Source: Bacteroidetes bacterium B1(2017)
GTDB lineage: Bacteria > Bacteroidota > Bacteroidia > UKL13-3
Assembly: GCA_002256395.1 (NCBI GenBank)
Contig: NKJG01000001.1
Location: 1,054,001-1,118,000, forward strand
DNA: 64,000 nucleotides
Direction of reading: 5' to 3'
Shown: piece by piece, positions 18,401 through 27,431 of the stretch
Layout: every line of letters begins with the position of its first letter
How positions within the stretch are numbered: position 1 is the stretch's first letter
Program-made: the position numbers and the translations under genes
The notes under the pieces: generated by a model
The model's database searches: none
What the model saw: only the letters and a program-made list of their open reading frames with translations
Told to the model about the DNA's origin: nothing

Positions 18401-21400
18401 GGTTCAACCGTTGTTGCTCCTAATGGTACATTTTATATTAACGGTACTAGAACATTAGCCTCTGGAGCCAACTATTTTTGGGTAACCTATGATACCAAAG
18501 CAACAGCTACTGCAAACAATTTTATTGATGTAAGAGTAGATAGTTTAGTAATAGGTGGTACTAATATGGCACCTGCTAATGGCGACCCAATTGGCTCAAG
18601 AAAAATTCTTGCTCCTCTTAACGGAACCTATAACGTGGGCTTGGGTCAAACCTACCCTAGCATTACTGCTGCAAATGCCGATCTAGGAGCTTTGGGCGTA
18701 TCTGGTCCTGTTACCTTTGTTTTAAAAGATGTGATGTATAACGCAGCATCTGGTGAGGTTTTCCCAATAGTTATGAATGCCTATGCTGGTTCTTCTGCTA
18801 CCAATACTGTAAGCATTAGACCTGATGCGGGTGTTTACTCAACTATTGAAGGCAATAACGCTGGCGCTGCACTTGATTTAAATGGAATAAATAACTTTAT
18901 TCTAGATGGTAGACCAGGCGCAACGGGTGGCTTTGTGAGTGGAAATAATTTAATTGTTTCTAACACCAATGGTATTGGTATGGCCATTAGGTTTAATAAC
19001 GAAGCTTCTGCCAACAGAATTCTTTATTGCGATTTGCGTTCAAACAATACCACCGCACCAGGAACCATTAATGCAGGTGTTGTTAACTTTGGCGCAAGCT
19101 CAGGTTTAAATGGAAACGATAACAACACCATTAAGTTTTGCGATATTCATGAGCTAACTGGTGGTAATCCAACCATTGCCATTTCTTCTATTGGCTCTGC
19201 AGTAAGTGTGGCCGCAAACAATGATGGAAACCTAGTGGATAGCTGTAATATTTATAATTTCTTCAATCCAAGCATTGCAACTGCAGCTATTTATGTTGGT
19301 GCTAACAACAGCACTTGGACCATTAATGCAAATAAGTTTTATCAAACTGCTACTATTACCACAACTGGTACTCAAACCCACCGCATTTTATGGGTAACTC
19401 CAAATGTGACATCTTTAACTTCTGCTAGTGGTTTTAATATTACTAATAACGTAATTGGATATACCTCTGCAAACGGAACAGGAACCTACACCATGGCCGG
19501 TACCTCATCGTATCAGTTTTATGCTATGGATATTTCTGTTGGTTTAGGTGCAGCAACCTCGGTTCAAAACAATACCATCACTAACTTTTCTTTTACCAGT
19601 GGCTTTTCTGGAAATGGCACATATGGAATTAACGTAGCTAATGGAAATGTAAACGTGGGTACTGTTACCGGTAACCTCTTTGGATCAACCACTACCAATG
19701 GCGCATTTACCTTTACAACTACCACAACCAATGGCGGTTTAATAGCCTTCCGCTCAGGTGCGGGTGGTACCATAAATTTCTCTAATAATATTGCTTCAGG
19801 AATTGATTTAATAAGTAATAGTACAACCTTATACACCAGCTTCAACGGTATTGCTGGTTCTGGTGGTGCTAATTTAATTATTAACAACAATACCATTGGT
19901 AGCCCAAGTTTAGCCAACAGTATTAATGTTGTTTCTACCTCTGCAACCGCAACAGCTGCTTCTCCTACAAGGGGTATTATTTGCAATAGCGGAACAGCAG
20001 GTGTTATTAATACAATTACCAATAATACTATTGCCAATATCAACTCAAACTATGCGGCAACAGGTACTCAAGCAACCAGTTTGGTAGGTATTGCCGTTAC
20101 AACAGGAACAAGCATAATTACAGGTAATACAATCAAAAATCTTACTACAGCTACCCAAACAACTGCAGGTGGTAGTACCAGTGCAATTGTGGGTATTGCG
20201 TATACCTCAACCACTGCTCCTACCACTATTACTAACAACTCAATTAGTGCCTTGGTATTAACCGGTACCTCAACCACTGCCGCTGTGCAAGCAGAAGCTA
20301 TGTTTTATTCTGGACCAACAACAGGTACTAACATAGTAAGCCGTAATTTGGTGCATAGCATGTCTATGAACGCATCTAATCCCAATGTTTACTTAACAGG
20401 TTTTGATGTGGCAAATGGTATTGGAAACTTCCAAAACAACATGATTCGTTTAGGATATGATTCAATAGGTGTAGATGTTCTTTCTCCTGCCATTTTTAGA
20501 GGTATCTCTAAAAACTCGGGTAGCTTTAACTTCTACAACAATTCAGTATTTATTGGCGGTAATGGAATTACAACTGGAGCCTCCAATACCTTTGCTTTTC
20601 AAAGAACAGGCACAGGCGTAGATATTGTTAGAAACAATGTTTTTGTCAATAACCGCTCTAATTCAGGTGCAACAGGTAAACACTACCAAGTATTCTTATT
20701 AAATAATACCACCATTACCCAAAATAATAATGTGTATTACGGCAATGGTACTGGTGCTGTATTTGCTACGTTAAACAATGGAGCTAGTGATGTTATTTCT
20801 TATTCATCTGGTTGGTTAGCGTCTGATTTAAATAGCGTATATGCTAACCCACAATTTATTAATGCAACGGGTTCGGCAAGCACGGGAGATTTACATATAA
20901 GCACAACCCTAGCTACACCTGTTGAAGCTAGTGGAGCAGTAATTGCAGCTGTTACGGATGATTACGATGGGCAAGCTCGTTCTGGTTTAACTCCTACAGA
21001 TATTGGTGCCGACGCTGGTAACTTTGTTCCACTAGATTTGTTTGCTCCTGTGTTTGGAAACTTTACCGTTTCTAACACTTCTTCTACAGGGGATAGAATT
21101 TTTACTGTAAACATTACAGATTTAACTGGTGTGCCTTTAGCTTCTGGCTCTGAACCAAGAGTGTATTTCAAAAAGTTTGCTACCGGTACTTGGTCTTCTA
21201 CAGCTGCAACAAGAACAAGTGGGAATGCCCAAAACGGAACCTATAACTTTACCATTTCTCAAAGTGCTTTAGGTGGCTTGAGCCTGAACGATTCGGTGTA
21301 TTTCTTCCTAATTGCACAAGATTCGGCTGCGGCCACAAACATTGCCTCTTTCCCTGGTGGAGCATCTGCTAGCAATGTTGGTACTATAACCAACCCTCCT

Positions 21401-24400
21401 GCAAGTTTCTTATCATACAAAATTGTAGGTGGAATAAGTGGAAGTATAAACGTGGGTATAGGTCAAACCTACACCTCTCTTACCGGCGTAGGCGGTTTAT
21501 TTGAAGCTATAAATAATGGTTCCATTACAAGCAATATCACAGCAGTTATTACCAGTGATTTAACAGAAGATGGAACAAACGGTTTGAACCAAATAAATGA
21601 AACAGGCCTTGGAAATTACACTGTATCGATAGTCCCTGATGGCACTACCGAACGATTAATTGCGGGTTCTTTTGCTGGCGGTTTAATAAGATTCAATGGT
21701 GCAGATAGAGTAAAAATTGATGGTAGATTTGCTGGATCCGGTAGGTACTTAAGAATTAGAAACAGAGTTCTTGGCGGCTATACTATTAATATGCAAAACG
21801 ATGCACTTAGAGATACCGTTACATATTGCCATATCGAAAGTGTAAATAACACTGTTGGTACCGTTACTTTTTTAGGAACAACAGGCACAATTGGTAACGA
21901 TTCAAATGCCATTACCTATTGCATTATTAGAGATACCCTTGGTACCATTTCTACGAGCAATATTCCTAATACCGGGTTTTTTAGTCAGGGTACTGCTGGC
22001 ATTGGAAACGATTACAACACCTTTGCCAATAACGAAATTGCCAATTTTGGTTTTAACGGTATGAACCTAAGTACCACAGCGGGCGACTTCTGGAATATTG
22101 CTAACAATAGTTTTTATCAAACTATTGCAAAAGCTAATGCCATGAATATTCTCCAAATTGATGGTGGTAATGGACTAACTATAACAGGAAACAGCATTGG
22201 TGGATCAAATGCGGTAAGAGGCGGAACAGCTTTTACAACAACTTCTACAACCACTCCAAATATTGTTGGCTTAAGAATAAACAATGCAGTAACCACTGCA
22301 AACATTAGCAACAATACGTTTTCAAACATTGCCAGTATTCAAGCAGTAAACTTAATTTCAATATCTGCTGGAACAGCAACTATTAATAACAATACGTTTG
22401 GTGGTGCTGCTCAAGCTTATGATACTATCCAAAATGGGTTCGACAATGGAATTATTACTGTAACAGGTGGTACCGTTACTATCACAAACAATTTAATAGG
22501 AAATGTAAATTACTACGACAATGCAGGAGATAGAACAAGCGGTATTACCATTTCTGGCGGAACCGTTGTTGCTGCAGGAAATACCATTAGAGATTTACGC
22601 TCCAATTCAAGTGGAACAGCCTTTACCTTTTTGGTAAATGGAATCCAAATTAGTGGTGGAACAAACCATAACATAGAGAACAATACCATTTATAATATTG
22701 TAAATACCAACACAGGCGCTTCTGCCTATACAGCAACCGGTATTACCTTAAATTCTGGAACCAACGTAACTATCCAACGTAATAGAATTTATAATATCTG
22801 GGGACTTGGAACAGGAACAGGTGCTTCTTCAAACCAAGTGTTTGGTATCTATAATGCCAATACATTAAACAGTACTATTCTTAACAACCAAATTAGCATA
22901 GGAAATAATACCATTGGCGAAACAAGAGTTTATGGTATACAAGATGTGTCTGGTTCGGGAAATGACTTGGTATATAACAATACCATTTTTGTTACCGGAA
23001 CTACATTGGGTGGTTCAAATAATTCGTATTGTTTACAAAGAACGGGGTTGGGTGCTATAAGCAGTTTTAACAATATCTTTTATAATAAAAGAACAAGTAC
23101 TGGAACAGGGTTTAATTATGCTACCGGAACCAATTCATTAACAGGAATTGCACCTTCTACAACTAATTACAACCTTTATGTAGTAAATGATACTACCAAA
23201 GTTGCCGAATCGCCATTGGGGGTTGCCAACAGTGCTTCTATCTTTAACACTCTTTATACAAGTGTAAATACCTATTCTTCTAATTGGTATGCCTTGTCAA
23301 GTGCCGTACCTGCTCAAACCATGTTTACCGATACACTTACAGGAAACTTAGGAATTGTTAGTACCAATGCAAATGCATGGTATGCAAATGGAAAAGGTTT
23401 GCCATTAGCTGCTGTTAGCAACGATTATAACAATAGCGCACGTTCTACAACTATAGCAGGTGGAGCTACAGATTTAGGTTCAACCAATTTTATTCCTACC
23501 TCTACACCTCCTGCCGCAACTGCTAGCGCAGCTCCAGCACCTAATACCACAACAACCTATACGTTTGCTGGCCGTATGGTGGCAAGTATAAATTGGGGCA
23601 CTACAGGAACTGTTCCAACTAGTGTAAGTGTAGTATATTATACCGGAACCAATGCTCCTAATTTATTGGCATCAAAAACCCAATACAATGCCTACTATGC
23701 AATTACAGCTATAGGTGGTGCGGGTTATACCTATGGAATTAGTCTTATTTCAGATTCGGCTACTTTTGGAAATGTTGCGGGAACAAACGCGAGCAAAATT
23801 GCTAGATATACTGGTACTACTTGGAATTTGATTTCCAATTCTTCGGCAACTGCTTTTAACGGAAACATGCTAACAACAGGCAATAACCAAACAGTTTTTG
23901 GCAATTTTGCTGGAACCGATTTCCTTAACAATCCTTTGCCAGTTGAGATGTTAAACTTTAATGCATCGCTCCTTAATTCAGATGTATTATTGAATTGGGC
24001 AACTAGTTCAGAAAAAAACAATAAGGGTTTTGAAGTTGAAAAATCAAGTGATGGTGTTTCATTTACAAACATTGGTTTTGTAAAAGGAGCTTCAAATTCT
24101 TCCACTACACAAACCTATAAGCACCTAGATGCAAATGCCTTTGAGAATGCACCAAGCACTGCACTTTACTATCGCTTAAAACAAGTAGACCAGGATGGCA
24201 AATACACTTATTCTAAGGTAGCAATAGTTTCTAAAGATGTTAAAGAATCTAAACAAGTTGTTGTTTTCCCTAATCCGTTTACTACACACTTTGACCTAGT
24301 ACTTACTGGTGCAAAAAATGAGACCATTACTATTGAAACAAGCAACATAGAAGGTAAGCAGGTAAATAGCCAAGTAAAAACCTTAAACGAAACAGGCGTA

Positions 24401-24505
24401 AACGTGCTTAGCACCCAAAACCTAGAATCATTACCTGCTGGTATTTACTTTGTGAGAGTTACACATTTGGATACCATTCAAGTATTTAAACTAGTGAAAA
24501 ACTAA
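15443..24505 (+). CDS. Giant (3020-residue) secreted parallel beta-helix protein with T9SS type A sorting domain
   Basis: The signal peptide ends at about residue 29 (LGAQA). Three large modules share the opening pattern GTYxxxxxYxSIxAA followed by VSGxVTF: near 32, near 1060 (GTYNVGLGQTYPSITAANAD) and near 2000 (SINVGIGQTYTSLTGVGG). Each is followed by hundreds of residues of short N/T/G/I repeats (NNNxI, ISNNTI, ITGNTI) typical of right-handed parallel beta-helices. Linkers lie at about 909-1050 and at 1867-1990, the latter with an immunoglobulin-like look. A segment from about 2832 (PVEMLNFNASLLNSDVLLNW) precedes the sorting domain at about 2941-3020 (VFPNPFTTHFDLVL to PAGIYFVRVTHLD). It is exported to the surface or medium by the T9SS. 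Adhesin or polysaccharide-binding/lyase-like roles are possible; no catalytic residues are assigned. Confidence 0.85.
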   Translation: MKTKLLYLSKGLVGTILFLLIGTFQLGAQALSGTYSIPGNYASIEAAIAALNTNGVSGAVTFNIGAGSSYTEFPTSTLVLGSATLNATTSNTNTITFQKAATATANPLITAYAGTKLATSADSIDGIWAIAGTDFVTINGIDLLDPTSNTTPTTCMEFGYGLYKLNVNDGVNNTTIRNCVITLNRLNVTAPPAGARSNIGGSTGIDMINATRQVVNTALVQTAVSGANSNNKFYSNTIQNCNFGIALAGATVASPYTLADFNNDIGGNSYLTGNNIINFGGGVGATIQCGATYISNQYNANISYNNINNNDGSGVNHPVTNRGIWLFGNSPGASINVNYNTITIKSGAATGSINWCIDMEMAQTGANGNTININNNQLLNCTSATGSTVAFTGIWANSAPTTMNINNNYFYGFTYNGTAASQVACILNQLAGVGTLNINNNSIDSTTLLGASGAFYNIVSTAATLTATNINGNTITRTTLNSIGAGSQTMYPIFNSGTTPVVNIIGNTINNLTRNGTTGGTTIGIYPSSGTIQNVRKNTVSNMSINGTGATSTMYGIQTSLGVLNIDSNIVFNLSVNKVSGTGALYGIYNISSPTNETFSNNQIYNLTHLGTGLVYGIYAFTTTGVRTVRDNTIYNLTGNGGNVVGLLMLSSSPTITRNKIYSLRSNGATTGTVFGISLTSLGTSGIATISNNLIDSLIAPNYSGTTDAIRGISSTITTATTSLRIYYNTIRLGATTGGANFSSSGIFFTGGTVATTATLDLRNNIIVNNSTPIGTGLSVALRNSTTTFSNYASTSNNNLFYAGTPGVANLIYYDGVNSDQTIAAFKSRLVSFEQASFTENPTFISSIGSSPDFLHLDLSTPTRCESGAANIAGITTDFDNAVRQGNAGYLGSGAAPDVGADEGNFPGISMVLDSIMVDQITAAVPINSTNQQIVAIRVHTSNSFAPFTLSSLKLNTSGTTSVNDIQNAKVYFTGNSAAFNTSTQFGSTVVAPNGTFYINGTRTLASGANYFWVTYDTKATATANNFIDVRVDSLVIGGTNMAPANGDPIGSRKILAPLNGTYNVGLGQTYPSITAANADLGALGVSGPVTFVLKDVMYNAASGEVFPIVMNAYAGSSATNTVSIRPDAGVYSTIEGNNAGAALDLNGINNFILDGRPGATGGFVSGNNLIVSNTNGIGMAIRFNNEASANRILYCDLRSNNTTAPGTINAGVVNFGASSGLNGNDNNTIKFCDIHELTGGNPTIAISSIGSAVSVAANNDGNLVDSCNIYNFFNPSIATAAIYVGANNSTWTINANKFYQTATITTTGTQTHRILWVTPNVTSLTSASGFNITNNVIGYTSANGTGTYTMAGTSSYQFYAMDISVGLGAATSVQNNTITNFSFTSGFSGNGTYGINVANGNVNVGTVTGNLFGSTTTNGAFTFTTTTTNGGLIAFRSGAGGTINFSNNIASGIDLISNSTTLYTSFNGIAGSGGANLIINNNTIGSPSLANSINVVSTSATATAASPTRGIICNSGTAGVINTITNNTIANINSNYAATGTQATSLVGIAVTTGTSIITGNTIKNLTTATQTTAGGSTSAIVGIAYTSTTAPTTITNNSISALVLTGTSTTAAVQAEAMFYSGPTTGTNIVSRNLVHSMSMNASNPNVYLTGFDVANGIGNFQNNMIRLGYDSIGVDVLSPAIFRGISKNSGSFNFYNNSVFIGGNGITTGASNTFAFQRTGTGVDIVRNNVFVNNRSNSGATGKHYQVFLLNNTTITQNNNVYYGNGTGAVFATLNNGASDVISYSSGWLASDLNSVYANPQFINATGSASTGDLHISTTLATPVEASGAVIAAVTDDYDGQARSGLTPTDIGADAGNFVPLDLFAPVFGNFTVSNTSSTGDRIFTVNITDLTGVPLASGSEPRVYFKKFATGTWSSTAATRTSGNAQNGTYNFTISQSALGGLSLNDSVYFFLIAQDSAAATNIASFPGGASASNVGTITNPPASFLSYKIVGGISGSINVGIGQTYTSLTGVGGLFEAINNGSITSNITAVITSDLTEDGTNGLNQINETGLGNYTVSIVPDGTTERLIAGSFAGGLIRFNGADRVKIDGRFAGSGRYLRIRNRVLGGYTINMQNDALRDTVTYCHIESVNNTVGTVTFLGTTGTIGNDSNAITYCIIRDTLGTISTSNIPNTGFFSQGTAGIGNDYNTFANNEIANFGFNGMNLSTTAGDFWNIANNSFYQTIAKANAMNILQIDGGNGLTITGNSIGGSNAVRGGTAFTTTSTTTPNIVGLRINNAVTTANISNNTFSNIASIQAVNLISISAGTATINNNTFGGAAQAYDTIQNGFDNGIITVTGGTVTITNNLIGNVNYYDNAGDRTSGITISGGTVVAAGNTIRDLRSNSSGTAFTFLVNGIQISGGTNHNIENNTIYNIVNTNTGASAYTATGITLNSGTNVTIQRNRIYNIWGLGTGTGASSNQVFGIYNANTLNSTILNNQISIGNNTIGETRVYGIQDVSGSGNDLVYNNTIFVTGTTLGGSNNSYCLQRTGLGAISSFNNIFYNKRTSTGTGFNYATGTNSLTGIAPSTTNYNLYVVNDTTKVAESPLGVANSASIFNTLYTSVNTYSSNWYALSSAVPAQTMFTDTLTGNLGIVSTNANAWYANGKGLPLAAVSNDYNNSARSTTIAGGATDLGSTNFIPTSTPPAATASAAPAPNTTTTYTFAGRMVASINWGTTGTVPTSVSVVYYTGTNAPNLLASKTQYNAYYAITAIGGAGYTYGISLISDSATFGNVAGTNASKIARYTGTTWNLISNSSATAFNGNMLTTGNNQTVFGNFAGTDFLNNPLPVEMLNFNASLLNSDVLLNWATSSEKNNKGFEVEKSSDGVSFTNIGFVKGASNSSTTQTYKHLDANAFENAPSTALYYRLKQVDQDGKYTYSKVAIVSKDVKESKQVVVFPNPFTTHFDLVLTGAKNETITIETSNIEGKQVNSQVKTLNETGVNVLSTQNLESLPAGIYFVRVTHLDTIQVFKLVKN

Positions 24506-24550
24506 TCCTTTAATATCTGCAGCAAAACGCTGCTTCAAGCTCCTAACAAG

Positions 24551-24592
24551 AAAGCCTGGGCTCCTGAAAAAGGTGCTCAGGCTTCTTTTTTT
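24551..24592 (+). terminator. Intrinsic terminator of the giant gene
   Basis: AAGCCTGGGCTCC (24552-24564) pairs with GGTGCTCAGGCTT (24572-24584) with two mismatches, followed by a run of T to 24592. It lies 46 nt after the stop codon. Confidence 0.85.
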
Positions 24593-24676
24593 GTGAACCT
24601 GTTTAGAAAATTTGGAAGCAAAACTACCTATTGTGGGTTATTGCGCAGAACAAAGGGATTCAATTACACCAAAAAG

Positions 24677-24783
24677 TGTTTTTAGTTTAGCTAGTGAACA
24701 AATATCATTTAGCAAAAAGTGTTTATGAATTAGAAAATACTGTTTTTGATTTAGCTAAGGAGCAAATATCATTTAGCAAAAAG
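24677..24783 (+). repeat. Two 43-nt direct repeats in the non-coding region
   Basis: Copy 1 is 24677-24719 and copy 2 is 24741-24783, starting 64 nt apart with 5 mismatches by eye. Both end in CAAATATCATTTAGCAAAAAG. This is part of the 638-nt gap (24506-25143), which has no convincing reading frame. Function unknown. Confidence 0.75.
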
Positions 24784-24789
24784 GGAATT

Positions 24790-24910
24790 GATAATAGCTA
24801 AACAACTATTATCAAGCGCAAAAATGTTGGAACAATTCTTTAAAAATCTCCTCGCTAATCCAAAAATGCTTCGTACAATTAGTAATTTGCTAATTGAATT
24901 TAGCAAATTA
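24790..24910. repeat. Perfect AT-rich inverted repeats
   Basis: GATAATAG (24790-24797) with CTATTATC (24806-24813), and TAATTTGCTAA (24883-24893) with TTAGCAAATTA (24900-24910, loop of 6). Neither is followed by a T run long enough to call a terminator. The TTTAGCAAA core also appears in the direct repeats just upstream, so these elements may share an origin. Confidence 0.55.
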
Positions 24911-24949
24911 GGGTTTGATAATAGCTCATGAGCTGAATTAATTTAGAGC

Positions 24950-25010
24950 TTCGACAAGCTCAGCTACCTTTCGACAAGCTCAGCAAGGTCCCTGAGCCTG
25001 TCGAAGGGCT
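24950..25010. repeat. REP-like palindromic element (TTCGACAAGCTCAGC family)
   Basis: Direct copies of TTCGACAAGCTCAGC at 24950-24964 and 24970-24984, then the near-inverse CCTGAGCCTGTCGAA at 24991-25005, so the second and third can fold into a stem. This GC-richer palindrome stands out from the AT-rich surroundings. Similar CCTTCGACAAGCTCAG palindromes are dispersed in intergenic regions of many genomes. Only this cluster is seen in the window. Confidence 0.8.
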
Positions 25011-25143
25011 AGTCCCTATATGTCACCATTCTCCAAGCCCTCCCCCTCACGCCTTCACGCTTTTTCCCCTCTTTACACAAACAATTTCAAATTTTAGCTA
25101 ATTCTTCCATCATTTCCTTAATATTGTGCTACAAGAAAAGCAT

Positions 25144-26451
25144 ATGATTTCAAGCATACTATTTTTGGTTCTTACAGGCATTGCCTCCTATTTCTTTGCC
25201 AAAAACCTAAGCAAAATTCGTCGCAACATATTACTAGGAAAGAATATAGACCTTAGCGACAACAAACCTCTAAGATGGAAAACCATGCTGCGCGTGGCTT
25301 TTGGTCAGAGCAAAATGAAAGCGAGGCCAGTTCCGTTTGTGCTGCATTTTATCGTGTATGCAGGCTTTATTCTCATTAACATAGAAGTTTTAGAAATACT
25401 CATCGATGGTATTTTTGGTACCCATAGAGTGCTTTCTTTCCTTGGACCATTGTATAATTTAGCTATCGGATTCTTCGAAATCTTAGCCTTTGGGGTATTG
25501 GTTTCGTGTATTATTTTCCTTTGCAGAAGATACGTAGTTAAAATTGCTCGTTTCCAAAGTCCAGAATTAAAAGGCTTTGCCAACCAAGATGCTGCTACCA
25601 TTCTATTTATCGAAATTGTATTAATGGCTGCCCTTCTTAAAATGAACGCCGCCGATCAAGTGCTTCAAACAAGAGGACTTGAGCACTATATTAAAGCAGG
25701 TTCATTCCCTATTAGCTCTTGGCTTTTTGTGCCTATTTACCAAAACTTTAGCACCGAGTGGTTAGTTGCTTTTGAACGCATTGCTTGGTGGTTCCATATC
25801 ATTGGCATTTTCATTTTTATGAACTACTTGCCATATAGCAAGCACTTCCATGTTATCATGGCTTTCCCTAATACTTGGTATTCTAATTTAAAAGCGAAAG
25901 GTAATTTAAACAATATGGCTTCGGTTACGCAAGAGGTTAAGCTTATGCTCGATCCAAGCGCCGTTGCTCCAGAAGGCTACGAACCACCTACCAGCTTTGG
26001 TGTAAAGGATGTAACTGATTTAACTTGGAAAAACTTAATGGATGCTTATACCTGCACTGAGTGCGGTAGATGCACCAGTGTTTGTCCGCAAAACCAAACA
26101 GGCAAAGCACTTTCGCCGCGCAAAATTATGATGGATACCCGCGATAGATTAGAAGAAGTGGGTAAAAACATAGATGCCAATAAAGGAACTTTTGTAGACG
26201 ATTCTAAGAACTTGCACAGCTATATTACAGAAGCCGAACTGTGGGCGTGTAATACCTGTAACGCTTGCGTAGAAGCCTGCCCAGTGAACATTAATCCAAT
26301 GGAAATTATTGTTGAAATGCGTAGGTATAAAGTAATGGAACAAAGCTCTGCACCGGCTTCAATTAACAGCATGTTTACCAATATGGAAAACAACCAAGCT
26401 CCTTGGCAATTTAGTCCAATGGACAGAGCTAATTGGACACAAGAAGATTAA
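25144..26451 (+). CDS. Membrane iron-sulfur oxidoreductase subunit with NarI-like helices and two [4Fe-4S] motifs
   Basis: 435 residues from the ATG at 25144; an in-frame TTG at 25126 is possible but unneeded. The N-terminal 250 residues contain about five transmembrane helices with histidines able to bind haem b (ARPVPFVLHFIVYAGF, RIAWWFHIIGIFIF), as in NarI-like domains. A soluble part holds two ferredoxin motifs, CTECGRCTSVCP at about 304-315 and CNTCNACVEACP at about 369-380. It is followed after 40 nt by a CCG-domain protein. Together they look like a split form of the membrane Hdr/GlpC-type or ETF:menaquinone oxidoreductase proteins that pass electrons to the quinone pool. The electron donor is inferred, not shown. 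Confidence 0.8.
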   Translation: MISSILFLVLTGIASYFFAKNLSKIRRNILLGKNIDLSDNKPLRWKTMLRVAFGQSKMKARPVPFVLHFIVYAGFILINIEVLEILIDGIFGTHRVLSFLGPLYNLAIGFFEILAFGVLVSCIIFLCRRYVVKIARFQSPELKGFANQDAATILFIEIVLMAALLKMNAADQVLQTRGLEHYIKAGSFPISSWLFVPIYQNFSTEWLVAFERIAWWFHIIGIFIFMNYLPYSKHFHVIMAFPNTWYSNLKAKGNLNNMASVTQEVKLMLDPSAVAPEGYEPPTSFGVKDVTDLTWKNLMDAYTCTECGRCTSVCPQNQTGKALSPRKIMMDTRDRLEEVGKNIDANKGTFVDDSKNLHSYITEAELWACNTCNACVEACPVNINPMEIIVEMRRYKVMEQSSAPASINSMFTNMENNQAPWQFSPMDRANWTQED

Positions 26452-26491
26452 TTACACTTACATTTTTTAAAGACATTTCATACGTTAATAT

Positions 26492-27280
26492 ATGAGCGAT
26501 TTTAAAGTACGTACCATGGCCGATATGATGGCCGCAGGTGAAGAAGTAGAGGTTTTGTTTTGGGTAGGCTGCGCTGGAAGTTTTGATGAACGTGCACAAA
26601 AAATTACCAAAGCGGTTGCTAAAATTCTGCACGCTGCTTCTATTAAATTTGCTATCCTAGGTACAGAAGAAGCATGTACTGGCGACCCTGCCAAGCGCGC
26701 TGGTAACGAGTTCTTGTTTCAAATGATGGCCATGCAAAACATTGAATTAATGAATGCATACGACATCAAAAAAATTGTTACTGCTTGTCCTCATTGCTTT
26801 AATACCCTAAAAAACGAATACCCTGCCTTGGGTGGTAATTATGAGGTGGTGCATCATACAACTTTAATTAACCAACTTTTGGCCGATGGAAAGATAAGCA
26901 TTCAAGGGGGTGCCTTTGCCGGCCAACGCATTACTTACCACGATAGCTGTTATCTTGGTAGAGCAAATAATATTTACGAAGCACCAAGAGAAATTATTGC
27001 CAAATTAGATGCTGCGTTAATTGAAATGAAACGTAGCAAGGCTAATGGTTTATGCTGTGGTGCCGGTGGTGCGCAAATGTTTAAAGAAGCAGAAGAAGGT
27101 AAAAAAGAGGTGAACCTTGAACGTGCCGATGATATCTTGGAAGCCAATCCTGGTATTGTTGCAGCTGCTTGTCCTTTCTGTATGACCATGCTGAGAGATG
27201 GTGTTAAACACCACAATAAAGAAGCAGAAATTGAAGTAAAAGACATTGCCGAATTAGTGGCAAATGCCATGGATTTATAA
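26492..27280 (+). CDS. CCG-domain iron-sulfur oxidoreductase subunit (HdrD/GlpC/LutA-like)
   Basis: 262 residues, soluble. Two cysteine-rich CCG-type modules are visible: an N-terminal one with VTACPHCFNTLKNEYP and YHDSCYLGRANN, and a C-terminal one with GLCCGAGGAQMF and AAACPFCMTML. Such domains bind a [4Fe-4S] cluster in heterodisulfide reductase and glycolate/lactate oxidase subunits. It probably docks on the membrane subunit encoded just upstream and takes part in two-electron transfer to quinone. The gene ends 27280 and is followed by a short hairpin (GTCCTT/AAGGAC, 27281-27295) with no clear T run. Confidence 0.85.
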   Translation: MSDFKVRTMADMMAAGEEVEVLFWVGCAGSFDERAQKITKAVAKILHAASIKFAILGTEEACTGDPAKRAGNEFLFQMMAMQNIELMNAYDIKKIVTACPHCFNTLKNEYPALGGNYEVVHHTTLINQLLADGKISIQGGAFAGQRITYHDSCYLGRANNIYEAPREIIAKLDAALIEMKRSKANGLCCGAGGAQMFKEAEEGKKEVNLERADDILEANPGIVAAACPFCMTMLRDGVKHHNKEAEIEVKDIAELVANAMDL

Positions 27281-27309
27281 GTCCTTTTTAAGGACCTAAA
27301 AATAAAAAG

Positions 27310-27341
27310 TTTGCTTTTTAAAAATCCTTGCCATTTATTTG
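27310..27341 (+). promoter_or_regulatory. Probable promoter of the methionine leader/operon
   Basis: TTTG at 27310-27313, 20 nt, then TTTATTTG at 27334-27341 (7 of 8 to TAnnTTTG). Transcription would begin about 6 nt later, leaving only a few bases before the first leader ATG at 27353. The TTTG also forms the loop of a small AAAAAG/CTTTTT hairpin. Confidence 0.45.
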
Positions 27342-27352
27342 CTCCAACAAAA

Positions 27353-27409
27353 ATGAACAAACAAACTATGTATATGATGATGATGTGCCGCCTACCTGAG
27401 GGGAACTAA
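27353..27409 (+). CDS. Methionine leader peptide 1 (18 residues)
   Basis: The frame reads MNKQTMYMMMMCRLPEGN and stop: six Met in 18 residues, four of them consecutive ATG codons at 27374-27385. It begins a few bases after the predicted transcription start and is preceded by an A-rich stretch (CAACAAAA), like other starts here. Its codons for Leu-Pro-Glu-Gly (CTGAGGGG, 27396-27403) are complementary to the 5' arm of the terminator at 27432. The peptide itself probably has no function; translation speed through the Met codons is the signal. It is upstream of methionine biosynthesis genes. Confidence 0.85.
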   Translation: MNKQTMYMMMMCRLPEGN

Positions 27410-27431
27410 ATTAGTATATACCTAATAATAG

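Noticed and set aside
19564-20277. Long minus-strand open frames opposite the giant beta-helix gene
   Set aside because: They are low-complexity Val/Ile/Leu/Pro strings produced by the complement of repetitive Asn/Thr codons, without start context or family resemblance.
24661-24783. The direct repeats as a CRISPR array
   Set aside because: There are only two imperfect copies with a 21-nt gap, and no cas genes in the window.
24950-25010. Palindromes as insertion-sequence ends
   Set aside because: No transposase frame or target duplication is visible; the pattern fits a REP-like element.
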